Assembly (NCBI GenBank): GCA_002323535.1
Contig: DCQT01000007.1
Location: forward strand, 1 to 26,760
Length of the DNA: 26,760 nt
Direction of reading: 5' to 3'
DNA from: Bacteriovoracaceae bacterium UBA1511
Lineage (GTDB): Bacteria; Bdellovibrionota; Bacteriovoracia; Bacteriovoracales; Bacteriovoracaceae
The notes beneath the pieces are model-generated. The model was given only the letters and a program-made list of their open reading frames with translations, had not been told where the DNA came from and made no database searches. The stretch's first letter is position 1. Each line of letters starts with the position of its first letter. Below, piece after piece: positions 1-7,625 of this stretch. The position numbers were made by a program, and so were the translations under genes.

Positions 1-358
1 TGCTAACTTTAAGTTAGGTGAAGATGTCTCTGCTTCTGACCTCCTTAAGACTTACAAAACTCCACTATCTAAAAAATATCACGGTTCTGCTCTAGAGCAA
101 GAGGGTGAAGATGGTGAGAAAAAAGATCGTAAAAGATTCTCCAAAGGTAAGCATTGTTTCTTTAAGTCAAACAACATCATCGCTGACTGGAAAGATCCAA
201 AAACTTACTCTTGGTTAGTAAATGAATTTGGGAAAATTTCTGCTGCTAGAGTTTCTGGCGTTTCAAGAAAGCACCAAAGATATGTAACGACAGCGATCAA
301 AAGAGCAAGAAATCTTGGGATAATCAGTCACATTTCTAACAGAACTATTGGACAATAG
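1..358 (+). CDS. rpsR: 30S ribosomal protein S18, 3' part, with N-terminal extension
   Basis: The frame is open from base 2 to a TAG at 356-358, so the 5' end lies outside the window. The last ~70 residues match S18, a small-subunit protein binding 16S rRNA: GKISAARVSGVSRKHQRYV followed by TAIKRARNLGII corresponds to the usual GKI.PRR.TG...KHQR..A.AIKRAR block. S18 is normally about 75 residues. Here the S18 core begins near RKRFSKGKHCFF, and at least 45 further in-frame residues precede it (with SASDLLKTYKTPLSKKYHG, then an acidic EQEGEDGEKKD stretch). No ATG, GTG or TTG codon occurs in frame before the core, so the extension is translated or the gene is fused to something upstream, possibly rpsF. 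It heads a cluster with the DUF2232-like gene and rplI. Confidence 0.88.
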   Translation, partial: ANFKLGEDVSASDLLKTYKTPLSKKYHGSALEQEGEDGEKKDRKRFSKGKHCFFKSNNIIADWKDPKTYSWLVNEFGKISAARVSGVSRKHQRYVTTAIKRARNLGIISHISNRTIGQ

Positions 359-424
359 TAGGTACTGAAAAAGATGACTGAGAATGTGGAAAACCAAAAA
401 TTTACAAAGCTTGAGGAGAAGTTC

Positions 425-1396
425 ATGTCAAATAGCAATACAGCTTTAGCAAAAACATTTGCGGCGACATTGTTTGGCATTTTACTTTGCTCTTTCGGGC
501 CTTTTGGTCTTTTCGCTCCAGCTGCATTCGCGTTTAGTTATTTAAATGGGCCGATGAAAAAAACATTTCTTATTCAGCTTGGTTTATACGCTATCGCGTT
601 AATCGCTTTTGGTAAGAGTTTTTTCATTGGAGGAAGTGGGCTTCTCGCAATATATGCGACACTCATTGGGTTTGGTATTGGGTTCTCTATAAGAAGCAAA
701 GTTCCACCTATGGCCATTGTTCTAAATACTGGAAGTGTATTAGTGGGTGGTCTTGCTTTAATGGCTGGAGTATTAGTTGCTCTGTCTGATCAGTCTGTTT
801 ATGAAATCGTACTAACACAAACGAAGTTCTATATCGATCAGTTGAAAAATAACAAAGAGTTCACAGAGGCACTTAACCTCGGAGGGGAGCAGGCAATTAT
901 GTTGAAAAGCTTGATCTCTTCACCGGATAAAATTGCCTTGGAGCTGATTTCCTGGACACCAGCAGTGGTTATATCTGGAACCTTCTTGAGTGTGTGGGTA
1001 AGTTTGTATTACGTTTTAAGGAATTCTTTTTCTTGGCGTAAAAAAGTGGAGTTTCCCTATGGAGTTGTCCACTTAACTTATTTTAAATTGCCATTTAATT
1101 ATGTTTATTTGGTAATGTTGGGAATCGTTATTATTCTTGTAGGTGATTATTTTAATCCTCACCTACAAACAGTCGGTATGAACTTACTTTATTCGCTTGG
1201 GACACTATACTTTTTTCAAGGGTTTGGTGTTTGTTACGATTTTTTTGTCATCAAAAGAATTCGAGGTTTTTTTAGAAGTTTTTCTCTAATGTTCATTCTC
1301 GTTTTTGCTTGGAAGGCAGTTGTCTTCCTCGGGCTTTTTGATGTCTGGTTTAATTTTAGAAAATATTTTTTGAATAAAGAAGAAGGAGATAAGTAA
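425..1396 (+). CDS. DUF2232 / YybS-like integral membrane protein
   Basis: Polytopic inner-membrane protein of 323 residues with about seven to eight hydrophobic segments (the first immediately after the N-terminus, the last near the C-terminal LMFILVFAWKAVVFLGLF). The position between rpsR and rplI, length and hydrophobic pattern fit the DUF2232 (YybS) family that occupies this slot in many delta-type proteobacteria; the biochemical function is unknown. An in-frame ATG at 374 would add 17 residues, but the ATG at 425 has a far better ribosome-binding site (AGGAG at 414-418, 6-base spacing) and puts the first hydrophobic segment near the start, so 425 is preferred. The stop codon overlaps the rplI start by one base (TAATG), indicating translational coupling. 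Family assignment rests on context more than on diagnostic motifs. Confidence 0.7.
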   Translation: MSNSNTALAKTFAATLFGILLCSFGPFGLFAPAAFAFSYLNGPMKKTFLIQLGLYAIALIAFGKSFFIGGSGLLAIYATLIGFGIGFSIRSKVPPMAIVLNTGSVLVGGLALMAGVLVALSDQSVYEIVLTQTKFYIDQLKNNKEFTEALNLGGEQAIMLKSLISSPDKIALELISWTPAVVISGTFLSVWVSLYYVLRNSFSWRKKVEFPYGVVHLTYFKLPFNYVYLVMLGIVIILVGDYFNPHLQTVGMNLLYSLGTLYFFQGFGVCYDFFVIKRIRGFFRSFSLMFILVFAWKAVVFLGLFDVWFNFRKYFLNKEEGDK

Positions 1397-2001
1397 TGAA
1401 AGTTGTACTTTTGGATAATGTAAAATCCGTTGGCAACGTAGGGGACATTGTTAATGTTTCTCCAGGACATGCGAGAAACTTTTTAGTTCCAAACGGGTTA
1501 GCTCTAGTGGCTGACGAAGGTAATCAAAAATCACTTGAGCAACAAAGAAAAATGCTAGCGAAAAAAGTTGCTGAGCACAAATCAGTTGCTGAAGCTACTC
1601 AAAAGAAAGTTGATGGACTTGTTTTAGAGTTTGTTAAAAAAGTTGGTCAGAATGGAAAACTATTTGGATCAATCACAACAAGAGAACTTTCTGAAGAGCT
1701 TGAGAAAAAAGGTGTTGAAGTTGAAAGAAGACTTTTAACAGTTTCTAAGCCAATCAAAACAGTTGGTTCTTTTGACGTTAAAGCATCTCTTTTTGAGGAT
1801 GTTGTAGCAAACTTCCAAGTAAAGGTTGTTATGGATCCTGAGCAAGCTGAAGAGCTTAAGAAAAAGCAAGCTGTTGCTGAAAAAAGAGCTGCTGAAAGAA
1901 AAGCAAAAGCTGCTGAGCAACCAGCGGAAGAAACTTCTGAAGAGGCTAAGTCTGAAGACCAAGCTTTAGATGAAGAAGTTAATGAAATTTTAAGAAGCTA
2001 A
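1396..2001 (+). CDS. rplI: 50S ribosomal protein L9 with acidic C-terminal tail
   Basis: L9 binds 23S rRNA of the large subunit. The N-terminal domain is clear: MKVVLLDNVKSVGNVGDIV, then V.PGHARNFL.P.GLA (residues 1-37), followed by the long connecting helix (about 42-75) and the C-terminal domain with GKLFGSIT (88-94). Typical L9 is near 150 residues; this one has 201. From about residue 149 it carries an extra helical tail rich in Glu, Lys and Ala and ending in a strongly acidic stretch. The start is set by an AGGAG at 1384-1388 and a one-base overlap with the preceding stop codon. A strong intrinsic terminator follows. Confidence 0.97.
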   Translation: MKVVLLDNVKSVGNVGDIVNVSPGHARNFLVPNGLALVADEGNQKSLEQQRKMLAKKVAEHKSVAEATQKKVDGLVLEFVKKVGQNGKLFGSITTRELSEELEKKGVEVERRLLTVSKPIKTVGSFDVKASLFEDVVANFQVKVVMDPEQAEELKKKQAVAEKRAAERKAKAAEQPAEETSEEAKSEDQALDEEVNEILRS

Positions 2002-2012
2002 ATTTTTTTACT

Positions 2013-2052
2013 AAAGCTCCAGCTCATTCTCTTGAGTTGGAGCTTTTTTTTT
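2013..2052 (+). terminator. Intrinsic terminator between rplI and dnaB
   Basis: Bases 2013-2026 (AAAGCTCCAGCTCA) pair with 2033-2046 (TGAGTTGGAGCTTT) to form a 14-bp stem with one G-U pair and a six-base loop (TTCTCT). A run of nine T follows from 2044 to 2052. This is the most convincing Rho-independent terminator in the window. It separates the ribosomal protein cluster from dnaB, whose start codon lies only 15 bases after the T run, so dnaB needs read-through or a promoter inside rplI. Confidence 0.9.
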
Positions 2053-2067
2053 GGGAAAGGAATGCCC

Positions 2068-3417
2068 ATGTCCAACAAAGTGTCTCACCAAGAATTACCT
2101 CATGACCTATTGGCGGAGAAGTCATTAATTGGTTGCCTTCTCGTTGATGGCCAATCCTATGATGATATTAGTGACCTTGCTCTTGTAAAAGAAGATTTTT
2201 ATCACCCTAAGTATGGGACTCTGTTTGTTTGTATTCAAGACTTAGCTAACTCTAATAAACCAATTGACTACGTTACAGTTTGCTCTAGGCTGACAGAGAT
2301 GGGGGCGATTGACTCAATCGGTGGTGCCTCTTTTGTAAGTGAAATCATTGAGGATCAGGCAAGTTCTGCTAACATTTATCACTACGGGAAGACGGTAAAA
2401 GATAAATCCAGTATGCGAGAGATTATTAGAACTGCGCATAGGGTAGCTGAAAAGGGTTTTGAGCATACGGGAAGTCTCGATGACTTTGCCAAAGAAGTTG
2501 AGCAAAGTTTTTTTAATCTTACTAACTCAGCGAAAACGGGAAAAATGAGTAAGCTTAATGCATGTTTGAAGATAAACCTCAAAACTCTTGAAGATAACTC
2601 AAGAGAGGCAGGTGAACTTTCAGGCTTAAGTACAAGCTTCCCTGAGCTTGATAAATACCTACTTGGAATGCAAAGTGGGCAACTTATCGTTCTAGCTGCA
2701 AGACCGGGGATGGGTAAAACATCTCTAGCACTGAACGTGGCCACAAGATCATGCAAACAAACAAAACTACCAGTTGTTGTGTTCTCTCTAGAAATGCTTG
2801 ATGCCGAACTTTCTATGAGAATTTTATCTTCGGAAGCGAAAGTTGACTCAAAGCGCCTGAGAACAAAAAACTTTTTAGATACTGACTTAAGAAACATTGG
2901 GAATGCAATTCAAGGACTATCTCAACTTCCTATCTATATAAACGATAATGGGGGAACAACAGTTCCAGATATTCTTTCCCAGTGTCGAAAAATTAAATCT
3001 GAAAATGGACTTGGATTAATCATTATTGATTATCTTCAACTAATGAAATCTCACACAAACAACCCTTCTAGAGAGCAACAAATCGCAGAGATCTCAAGAG
3101 GCTTGAAGTCAATGGCAAAAGAACTTGAGTGTCCTGTCATCGCTTTGTCTCAGCTGAACAGAAGTGTTGAATCAAGACCTGATAAAAGACCAAACACAGC
3201 TGACTTAAGAGAGTCTGGTTCAATCGAGCAGGATGCGGATATTGTTCTAATGGTCTATCGAGATGATTTCTATAATAAGGATTCCAAAGAGCCTGGTATT
3301 GCAGAAATTATTGTTGCAAAAAACCGTGCAGGTGAAACAGGGACGGCGAAACTTGCTTGGGTTGGTGCGCACACTTCCTTTGAGAACTTAACTCATAGAG
3401 CTTCTCCAGAAGATTAG
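2068..3417 (+). CDS. dnaB: Replicative DNA helicase DnaB
   Basis: Hexameric 5'-3' helicase of the replisome, 449 residues, a normal length. The N-terminal DnaB domain begins at LPHDLLAEKSLIGCLLVDG; the RecA-type ATPase domain has a Walker A at about residues 211-218 (ARPGMGKT), FSLEM after it, and a Walker B at about 318-325 (IIIDYLQL), followed by LSQLNRSVESR and DLRESGSIEQDADIV, all hallmark DnaB motifs. No intein is present. The open frame extends upstream into the terminator hairpin, but two ATGs at 2062 and 2068 are better starts; 2068 has AAGGA at 2057-2061 with 6-base spacing. The downstream pabB-like gene starts one base after the stop codon. Confidence 0.97.
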   Translation: MSNKVSHQELPHDLLAEKSLIGCLLVDGQSYDDISDLALVKEDFYHPKYGTLFVCIQDLANSNKPIDYVTVCSRLTEMGAIDSIGGASFVSEIIEDQASSANIYHYGKTVKDKSSMREIIRTAHRVAEKGFEHTGSLDDFAKEVEQSFFNLTNSAKTGKMSKLNACLKINLKTLEDNSREAGELSGLSTSFPELDKYLLGMQSGQLIVLAARPGMGKTSLALNVATRSCKQTKLPVVVFSLEMLDAELSMRILSSEAKVDSKRLRTKNFLDTDLRNIGNAIQGLSQLPIYINDNGGTTVPDILSQCRKIKSENGLGLIIIDYLQLMKSHTNNPSREQQIAEISRGLKSMAKELECPVIALSQLNRSVESRPDKRPNTADLRESGSIEQDADIVLMVYRDDFYNKDSKEPGIAEIIVAKNRAGETGTAKLAWVGAHTSFENLTHRASPED

Positions 3418-3418
3418 A

Positions 3419-4609
3419 ATGAGAGGAGATATTTTTTGCCTTTTTCCTTATGGTAAAAATAAGAACCTTCATTTTCTTTATAACCCTGAAGAGGTTTGGT
3501 CCTTTTATCCTTCGAAGGCCACTGAGCTTGTCTCAAGTTCTAGGATAAAATGTGATGGGCATCGAGAGGTAAAAAATTGGCTCAATAAAATTGAGGACGA
3601 GAAATATATTTATATTTTTCATCTGAATTATGAATTTGGGCATTACCAATATAGAAATCAAGTTAGCTATATTTCGGACGATTCATGTCTTGGTGTTCTT
3701 TTAAAGTTTCATAAATCAAAGCTGTCACTTGTAGAGAAAAAGTTATCCTCTAATAAAATTGGTTTAGAAGAAAAAAATTGGCCATCATTTCAAAGCTATC
3801 AAAAAGCATTCGATCTAGGACTAAATGAACTGATGAGTGGGAACTGTTATCAGTACAACTTAACTTATCCTTTTGAGTTCAAGGTAAAAAACTTAAGTAA
3901 AGATAATATTATAAATACCTACGTTAGTGTAAGCGAGTCAAAGCGAGGAAGGTTCTCTATGCTTACTTATATTGAAAAACTAGGTAAAGCATTCTGGTCA
4001 AACACTCCCGAGTCTCTGTTTCAATTAAAAAGAGGAAATAACCAGGCAATAATACAGACCCTTCCTGTTAAGGGAACTATTGATATAAAAAAAGCTGGTG
4101 GAAAAGAAAAAGCTTGGGCAAAGTTAAAAAATAGTTCAAAGGATCAAGCAGAGTTATTTATGATTACGGATCTTTTGAGAAATGATCTAAATAAAATTGA
4201 GGAGCCAGTATGTGAAGTACTGAAAAAAAAGGTTCCTTTATTAGCACCAGGAATTATACATCAAATGTCTTTAATCCAAATATCTTTATCTAAAGAAATT
4301 GAGTTGAGTAAAATTTTTGAGAGCCTGTTTCCAGGAGGAAGTATTACTGGTGCTCCAAAAAAACGAGTGATGGAAATTTTAAAGAGAGTAGAAAGCAGAG
4401 ATAGAGGGTTATATTGTGGCAGTACAATTATGGGGCAAGAGGGCCGTGTGGACTGCTCAATAAATATTAGAACTGCAGAGATCGATCTTAATAACAACCT
4501 ACTTAAGTACAGCGCCGGAGGCGGAATTACCGTTTTAAGTGATGCTAGAGCCGAATTTGAAGAAATGATGCTCAAGGTAAAGAGCTTCACTGACATCATT
4601 TCCTGTTAA
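3419..4609 (+). CDS. pabB: Aminodeoxychorismate synthase component I-like (PabB)
   Basis: Chorismate-binding enzyme of 396 residues. The diagnostic C-terminal half has PVKGT at 216-220, ITDLLRNDL (249-257), FPGGSITGAPK (304-314), YCGSTIMG (332-339) and YSAGGGIT (364-371). A Lys at the third position of PVKGT (K218) is typical of PabB rather than of TrpE, which has Ala, so 4-amino-4-deoxychorismate synthesis for folate is the best reading; isochorismate synthase-type activity cannot be excluded. PabB normally needs the PabA glutaminase and PabC lyase, neither of which is in the window. The N-terminal ~120 residues are divergent. The ATG is one base after the dnaB stop with no strong ribosome-binding site, suggesting coupling. 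Confidence 0.85.
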   Translation: MRGDIFCLFPYGKNKNLHFLYNPEEVWSFYPSKATELVSSSRIKCDGHREVKNWLNKIEDEKYIYIFHLNYEFGHYQYRNQVSYISDDSCLGVLLKFHKSKLSLVEKKLSSNKIGLEEKNWPSFQSYQKAFDLGLNELMSGNCYQYNLTYPFEFKVKNLSKDNIINTYVSVSESKRGRFSMLTYIEKLGKAFWSNTPESLFQLKRGNNQAIIQTLPVKGTIDIKKAGGKEKAWAKLKNSSKDQAELFMITDLLRNDLNKIEEPVCEVLKKKVPLLAPGIIHQMSLIQISLSKEIELSKIFESLFPGGSITGAPKKRVMEILKRVESRDRGLYCGSTIMGQEGRVDCSINIRTAEIDLNNNLLKYSAGGGITVLSDARAEFEEMMLKVKSFTDIISC

Positions 4610-4628
4610 AAAAGTCTGATTTTTTTAA
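4606..4628 (+). terminator. Weak A/T hairpin after the pabB-like gene
   Basis: TTAAAAAA (4606-4613) can pair with TTTTTTAA (4621-4628) around a 7-base loop, overlapping the pabB stop codon and ending in a T-rich strand. The stem is purely A/T, so it would be weak as a terminator. It is listed because it lies at the operon end and a new promoter follows. Confidence 0.35.
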
Positions 4629-4675
4629 GGTAATCTAATATAAACTTACATCCTCGACTGTTCAGTTAAGTTAAG

Positions 4676-4705
4676 TTGACACCCCTTTTTGATGATATTT
4701 AAAAT
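4676..4705 (+). promoter_or_regulatory. Sigma70-type promoter upstream of the HTH microprotein gene
   Basis: A perfect TTGACA at 4676-4681 and a TAAAAT (five of six consensus bases) at 4700-4705 are separated by 18 bases. Transcription would start near 4712, giving a leader of about 80 bases before the ATG at 4792. This is the best promoter match seen in the window. Confidence 0.6.
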
Positions 4706-4791
4706 TTTACATAGTCTAAGGATAGACTTTCGAGGGAAAACTGAAATGGATTTTGGTTTTCCTTCGAAATTTATTAACACAGGAGTGTTAT

Positions 4792-4995
4792 ATGGAACTA
4801 ACTAATAATATAAGTGACGAGGCTTCAAGGACTGAAGAGCCAATATCACTTGAGCAAATCGCTTTTCTTACAGATTTTCCCGAGGACTTCATAAAAAAAG
4901 AACTTCTCCTTGATGGAGTTACTGAAATAACTATGGCGGAGTTTCGACAGAAGGTTCTGGATTACCTAGAGCGTTCAATGGATCTTGTTGGTTAA
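4792..4995 (+). CDS. Small excisionase-like HTH protein
   Basis: A 67-residue protein. The ATG at 4792 is preceded by AGGAG (4781-4785) with 6-base spacing; an open extension back to 4753 lacks any such site. After an acidic N-terminus, residues ~18-62 read ISLEQIAFLTDFPEDFIKKE, a short turn, then ITMAEFRQKVLDYLERSM. This resembles the layout of excisionase/MerR-like winged-helix domains (helix - turn - recognition helix - short wing - helix). It is monocistronic in appearance, with its own promoter upstream and a T-rich hairpin region downstream, and it lies directly before motA. A regulatory role is a possibility; no function is recognised, and the fold assignment is by eye. Confidence 0.7.
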   Translation: MELTNNISDEASRTEEPISLEQIAFLTDFPEDFIKKELLLDGVTEITMAEFRQKVLDYLERSMDLVG

Positions 4996-5037
4996 CTTAT
5001 TTTTTAAACACCTTTTATTTTTCTGCTCTTTTTACAC

Positions 5038-5072
5038 AAAACTAAATAACCTTCCTTTTTAGGTAGTTTTTT
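5038..5072 (+). terminator. Possible imperfect terminator after the HTH gene
   Basis: AAAACT (5038-5043) and ACCT (5049-5052) can pair with AGGT (5061-5064) and AGTTTT (5065-5070), leaving a 5-base bulge, followed by a short T run to 5072. The bulge makes the call tentative. The remaining sequence to motA (5073-5152) shows only a GGAG ribosome-binding site at 5141-5144. Confidence 0.35.
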
Positions 5073-5152
5073 CCCTAAGTTATTTAAATTTCAAAACACA
5101 GATTCTGATTCCGAGACGTTAGATGAGTTAAATCCGTTTTGGAGTTTAAATT

Positions 5153-5917
5153 ATGGATATAGCAACGGTCTCAGGTCTATTTTTAGTTATTGTCGCGATC
5201 ATTGGATCTATCTTATCGGGTGGTGATATCACCGCATTTATCGATATTCCTTCTACTCTAGTTGTTGGCCTGGGGGTGATTGGAGGGACATTGATTAAGT
5301 GGCCTATGGAAGTAGTGAAAAACCTTGTCGCGGTAATTATGAAAACCATATTCTTTACTCCAGCAGATCCTAAGGAAACTATTGAAGAAATTAGCACTCT
5401 TGCGGAAACAGCAAGGAGAGAATCAATTTTTGCTTTAGAGAAAGTTGAAGTTGATGATGCTTTTTTGAAAAAGGCCATGATGCTTGCAGCGGATAACCGT
5501 CCACCTGAGGTCATAAAAGCTATTTTACAATTAGAAATAGACGCTCTTGAAGACCGTCATGGTGTGGGGATAGATGTTCTTGATGGTGTTGGTGCTGATG
5601 GGCCTGCATTTGGGATGATTGGTACTTTGATTGGTTTGGTTATTATGCTTCAAAATTTATCAGACCAAGCAGCGATTGGACCGGCGATGGCGGTTGCGCT
5701 TTTGACCACGTTTTATGGAGCAGTTTTGGCCAATGCCTTTGCCCTACCAATGAAAAATAAAGTTAAGTTTAGATCCTCTAGAGAGGTTCTAAAGATGAAC
5801 ATTATTGTCGCGGGAACTTTAGGAATTGTTGCGGGAGAAAACCCAAGACTAATTAAAGAAAAGTTATCTGCCTTTTTACCTCCGTCTCAGCGTGGTGAAG
5901 AAGAAGCTACGGAATAG
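5153..5917 (+). CDS. motA: Flagellar motor stator protein MotA/PomA
   Basis: 254-residue cation-channel subunit of the flagellar stator. Four membrane segments are visible: about residues 3-23, 31-48, 151-168 and 178-200, with the large cytoplasmic loop between the second and third. The loop contains the family ARRESIFALE stretch (87-96) with charged residues that contact the rotor FliG. The third segment has PAFGMIGTLIGLVIML with the functionally important Pro (P151), and the fourth has AVALLTTFYGAVLANAFALP. Length and the MDIATVSG start resemble PomA of sodium-driven motors more than the longer E. coli MotA. GGAG at 5141-5144 supports the start. motB follows after 9 bases. Confidence 0.95.
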   Translation: MDIATVSGLFLVIVAIIGSILSGGDITAFIDIPSTLVVGLGVIGGTLIKWPMEVVKNLVAVIMKTIFFTPADPKETIEEISTLAETARRESIFALEKVEVDDAFLKKAMMLAADNRPPEVIKAILQLEIDALEDRHGVGIDVLDGVGADGPAFGMIGTLIGLVIMLQNLSDQAAIGPAMAVALLTTFYGAVLANAFALPMKNKVKFRSSREVLKMNIIVAGTLGIVAGENPRLIKEKLSAFLPPSQRGEEEATE

Positions 5918-5926
5918 GGTTAGGTC

Positions 5927-6766
5927 ATGGCAGAGGAAAATAACCAAGCAGCAGTTGAAGATGAACCGTGTAAGTGTCCAGAGTGTCCTCCCGGTCTACC
6001 TGGATGGATGGCCACATTCTCTGACCTAGTGACACTACTTCTTACGTTTTTCGTCCTACTTTTATCATTTGCGAAAACTGAAAGTGCTAAATATGAAGCA
6101 GCACTTGGGTCAATTAGAAATGCTTTTGGTGGAAATGTTTTGAAAAAAGGTGAGGTTATTCAGCTCGGTAAGTCAGCTGACAATCAGCCTACAATGGTAG
6201 AGAGCCAATCAACGATAAGACCATTCCCGATTGAATTCCTGACTATGGAGGGGATGCTTAATAAGCATGAAGTTAATCGTGACTCTACTGAAGTCCTTGA
6301 AAATATGAAGCAAGATTTAGGAGACGTAGGCTTAGCTGAAAATGTTGATGTGTATGAACAAAAAGAGGGAATATTAGTCGAAGTAAAAGATAAAATTTAT
6401 TTCAAAGAGGGGTCTATTGCACTTGAAGGTGTAAGTATCGTTACCTTAGAAAAGGTGGTGAGACTTTTAGGGGAGAGAGACTGGAATATTTTTGTAAAAG
6501 GGCATGCATCAGTTGGAGAGGTTTATAAAAAAACAGGTGGAGATGCTTACGAGCTGGCCAATTTACGGGCCACTCTTGTTGCTAAGACACTTATTGAAAA
6601 AGGTGTATCTGCGAATAAAATAACTATCGTGTCCTATGGAGACTCAAGGCCGTTAAAAATAAGTGGCTCTGGTGGCGGAAGGTCAGATAGACTAAGCCAA
6701 AGAGTCGAATTTTCTATAAGAAAAGTAGATCTTGAGACTAAAGGAAGAAAGGTTGATGCTTTCTAA
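5927..6766 (+). CDS. motB: Flagellar motor stator protein MotB/PomB
   Basis: 279-residue stator subunit anchoring the channel to peptidoglycan. The N-terminus has CKCPECPPGLPGWMATFSDL: this Cys-rich CxCP..PPGLP.WM.TF.DL form is the PomB signature, and D33 in the single membrane segment (about 27-48) is the ion-binding Asp. A plug/linker region follows, then an OmpA-like peptidoglycan-binding domain (about 150-270) with FVKGHAS, ANLRATLVAKTLIEKG, ITIVSYGDSRPL and RVEFSI. The PomB-like N-terminus suggests sodium coupling, consistent with a marine lifestyle, but coupling ion cannot be proven from sequence. Its end overlaps the start of the pseudouridine synthase gene by 11 bases. Confidence 0.95.
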   Translation: MAEENNQAAVEDEPCKCPECPPGLPGWMATFSDLVTLLLTFFVLLLSFAKTESAKYEAALGSIRNAFGGNVLKKGEVIQLGKSADNQPTMVESQSTIRPFPIEFLTMEGMLNKHEVNRDSTEVLENMKQDLGDVGLAENVDVYEQKEGILVEVKDKIYFKEGSIALEGVSIVTLEKVVRLLGERDWNIFVKGHASVGEVYKKTGGDAYELANLRATLVAKTLIEKGVSANKITIVSYGDSRPLKISGSGGGRSDRLSQRVEFSIRKVDLETKGRKVDAF

Positions 6767-7610
6767 TAATGAAAGCTCATTATGTTTATTGAATAATATT
6801 TCTGTAGATGAATATTTGAAAAAAAGTGGATTCTCTAGGTCATTAATTAAAAAGTTCAAGTTTTCTAAAAAGTTTCTAGGTAAGAAAGGAGAGGTTTCCC
6901 TACCATTAAACTTGTTAAATAATTTGTCTATATTCCCTAATTTTTTTAGACATGATTGCGGTATTATTTTTGAAGATGAAAATATTTTAGTAATCCATAA
7001 GCCTCATAATTTGCATTCACATCCATTGAGTTATTTAGAGTGGGACAATTGTTTCAGTTATCTAAGAAATATCGGTCGAAGTGGTATACTGGAAGTTAAT
7101 AAAGAGAATTATGATCGAGGCTTATTGTATAGACTGGACTTTGGAACCTCTGGTTTGTTGATTTTTTCCAAACAAGAAAAACTCATCAAGGTTTTCCGTG
7201 AGTCCCCGAAAAAGAAATACTATTTAGCGATTGTTCAAGGAAGAATAAATGCTCATTTTCATTATCAGCACTATATTGATTATCATGGCGAAAAGAAACG
7301 AAAAGCTCGCGCGACAATTGGCGAGAATCCCAATTCCGAGATTGAGGGAGAACTTGTCTCGTTCAATGAAAAAAGACAACTCTCACTTGTACTAGTTAAG
7401 TTAAACGAGGGGAGACGCCATCAAATTAGAGTTCAGTTGAGTACGGCAGGGTTCCCTATTTATGGAGATGTTTTCTACGGAGGACAAGCAGCAGAGAGAA
7501 TTTTTCTTCATGCTTACAATTATCAATTCTCACTTAATGGCCAACACTATAACCCTAAAGATCCAGATTTTATTTATGCGGATAGGTATTTTTGTTTTGA
7601 TGAAATTTAG
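6756..7610 (+). CDS. RluA-family RNA pseudouridine synthase
   Basis: 284 residues from the ATG at 6756; the open frame reaches a TTG at 6732 inside motB, but the ATG is better placed (AAGGA at 6741-6745). Isomerises uridine to pseudouridine in rRNA or tRNA. The catalytic motif is RLDFGTSG, with the catalytic Asp at about residue 128, preceded by IIFEDENILVIHKPHNLHSHP and followed by KKYYLAIVQG and LNEGRRHQIRVQLSTAGFPIYGD, all in family order. The N-terminal ~55 residues resemble a degenerate S4 RNA-binding domain (SVDEYLKKSGFSRSLIKKF). The substrate base cannot be told from sequence. The 11-base overlap with motB implies co-translation, an odd partnership for a flagellar operon. Confidence 0.88.
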   Translation: MLSNNESSLCLLNNISVDEYLKKSGFSRSLIKKFKFSKKFLGKKGEVSLPLNLLNNLSIFPNFFRHDCGIIFEDENILVIHKPHNLHSHPLSYLEWDNCFSYLRNIGRSGILEVNKENYDRGLLYRLDFGTSGLLIFSKQEKLIKVFRESPKKKYYLAIVQGRINAHFHYQHYIDYHGEKKRKARATIGENPNSEIEGELVSFNEKRQLSLVLVKLNEGRRHQIRVQLSTAGFPIYGDVFYGGQAAERIFLHAYNYQFSLNGQHYNPKDPDFIYADRYFCFDEI

Positions 7611-7625
7611 ATCAAAAAAATCCGG

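Noticed and set aside
2382..2897. 171-codon minus-strand frame inside dnaB
   Set aside because: Antisense to a conserved helicase gene; no supporting start or motif.
4792..4995. Excisionase of an integrative element
   Set aside because: The protein resembles excisionases, but no integrase, attachment repeats or phage genes are nearby.
5073..5140. Sigma28-type flagellar promoter before motA
   Set aside because: A TAAA and a CCGA-containing element are present, but the spacing is about 21 bases rather than about 15.
7611..7625. Terminator between the pseudouridine synthase and the convergent gene
   Set aside because: A and T runs are present, but no stem longer than about four bases can be formed.
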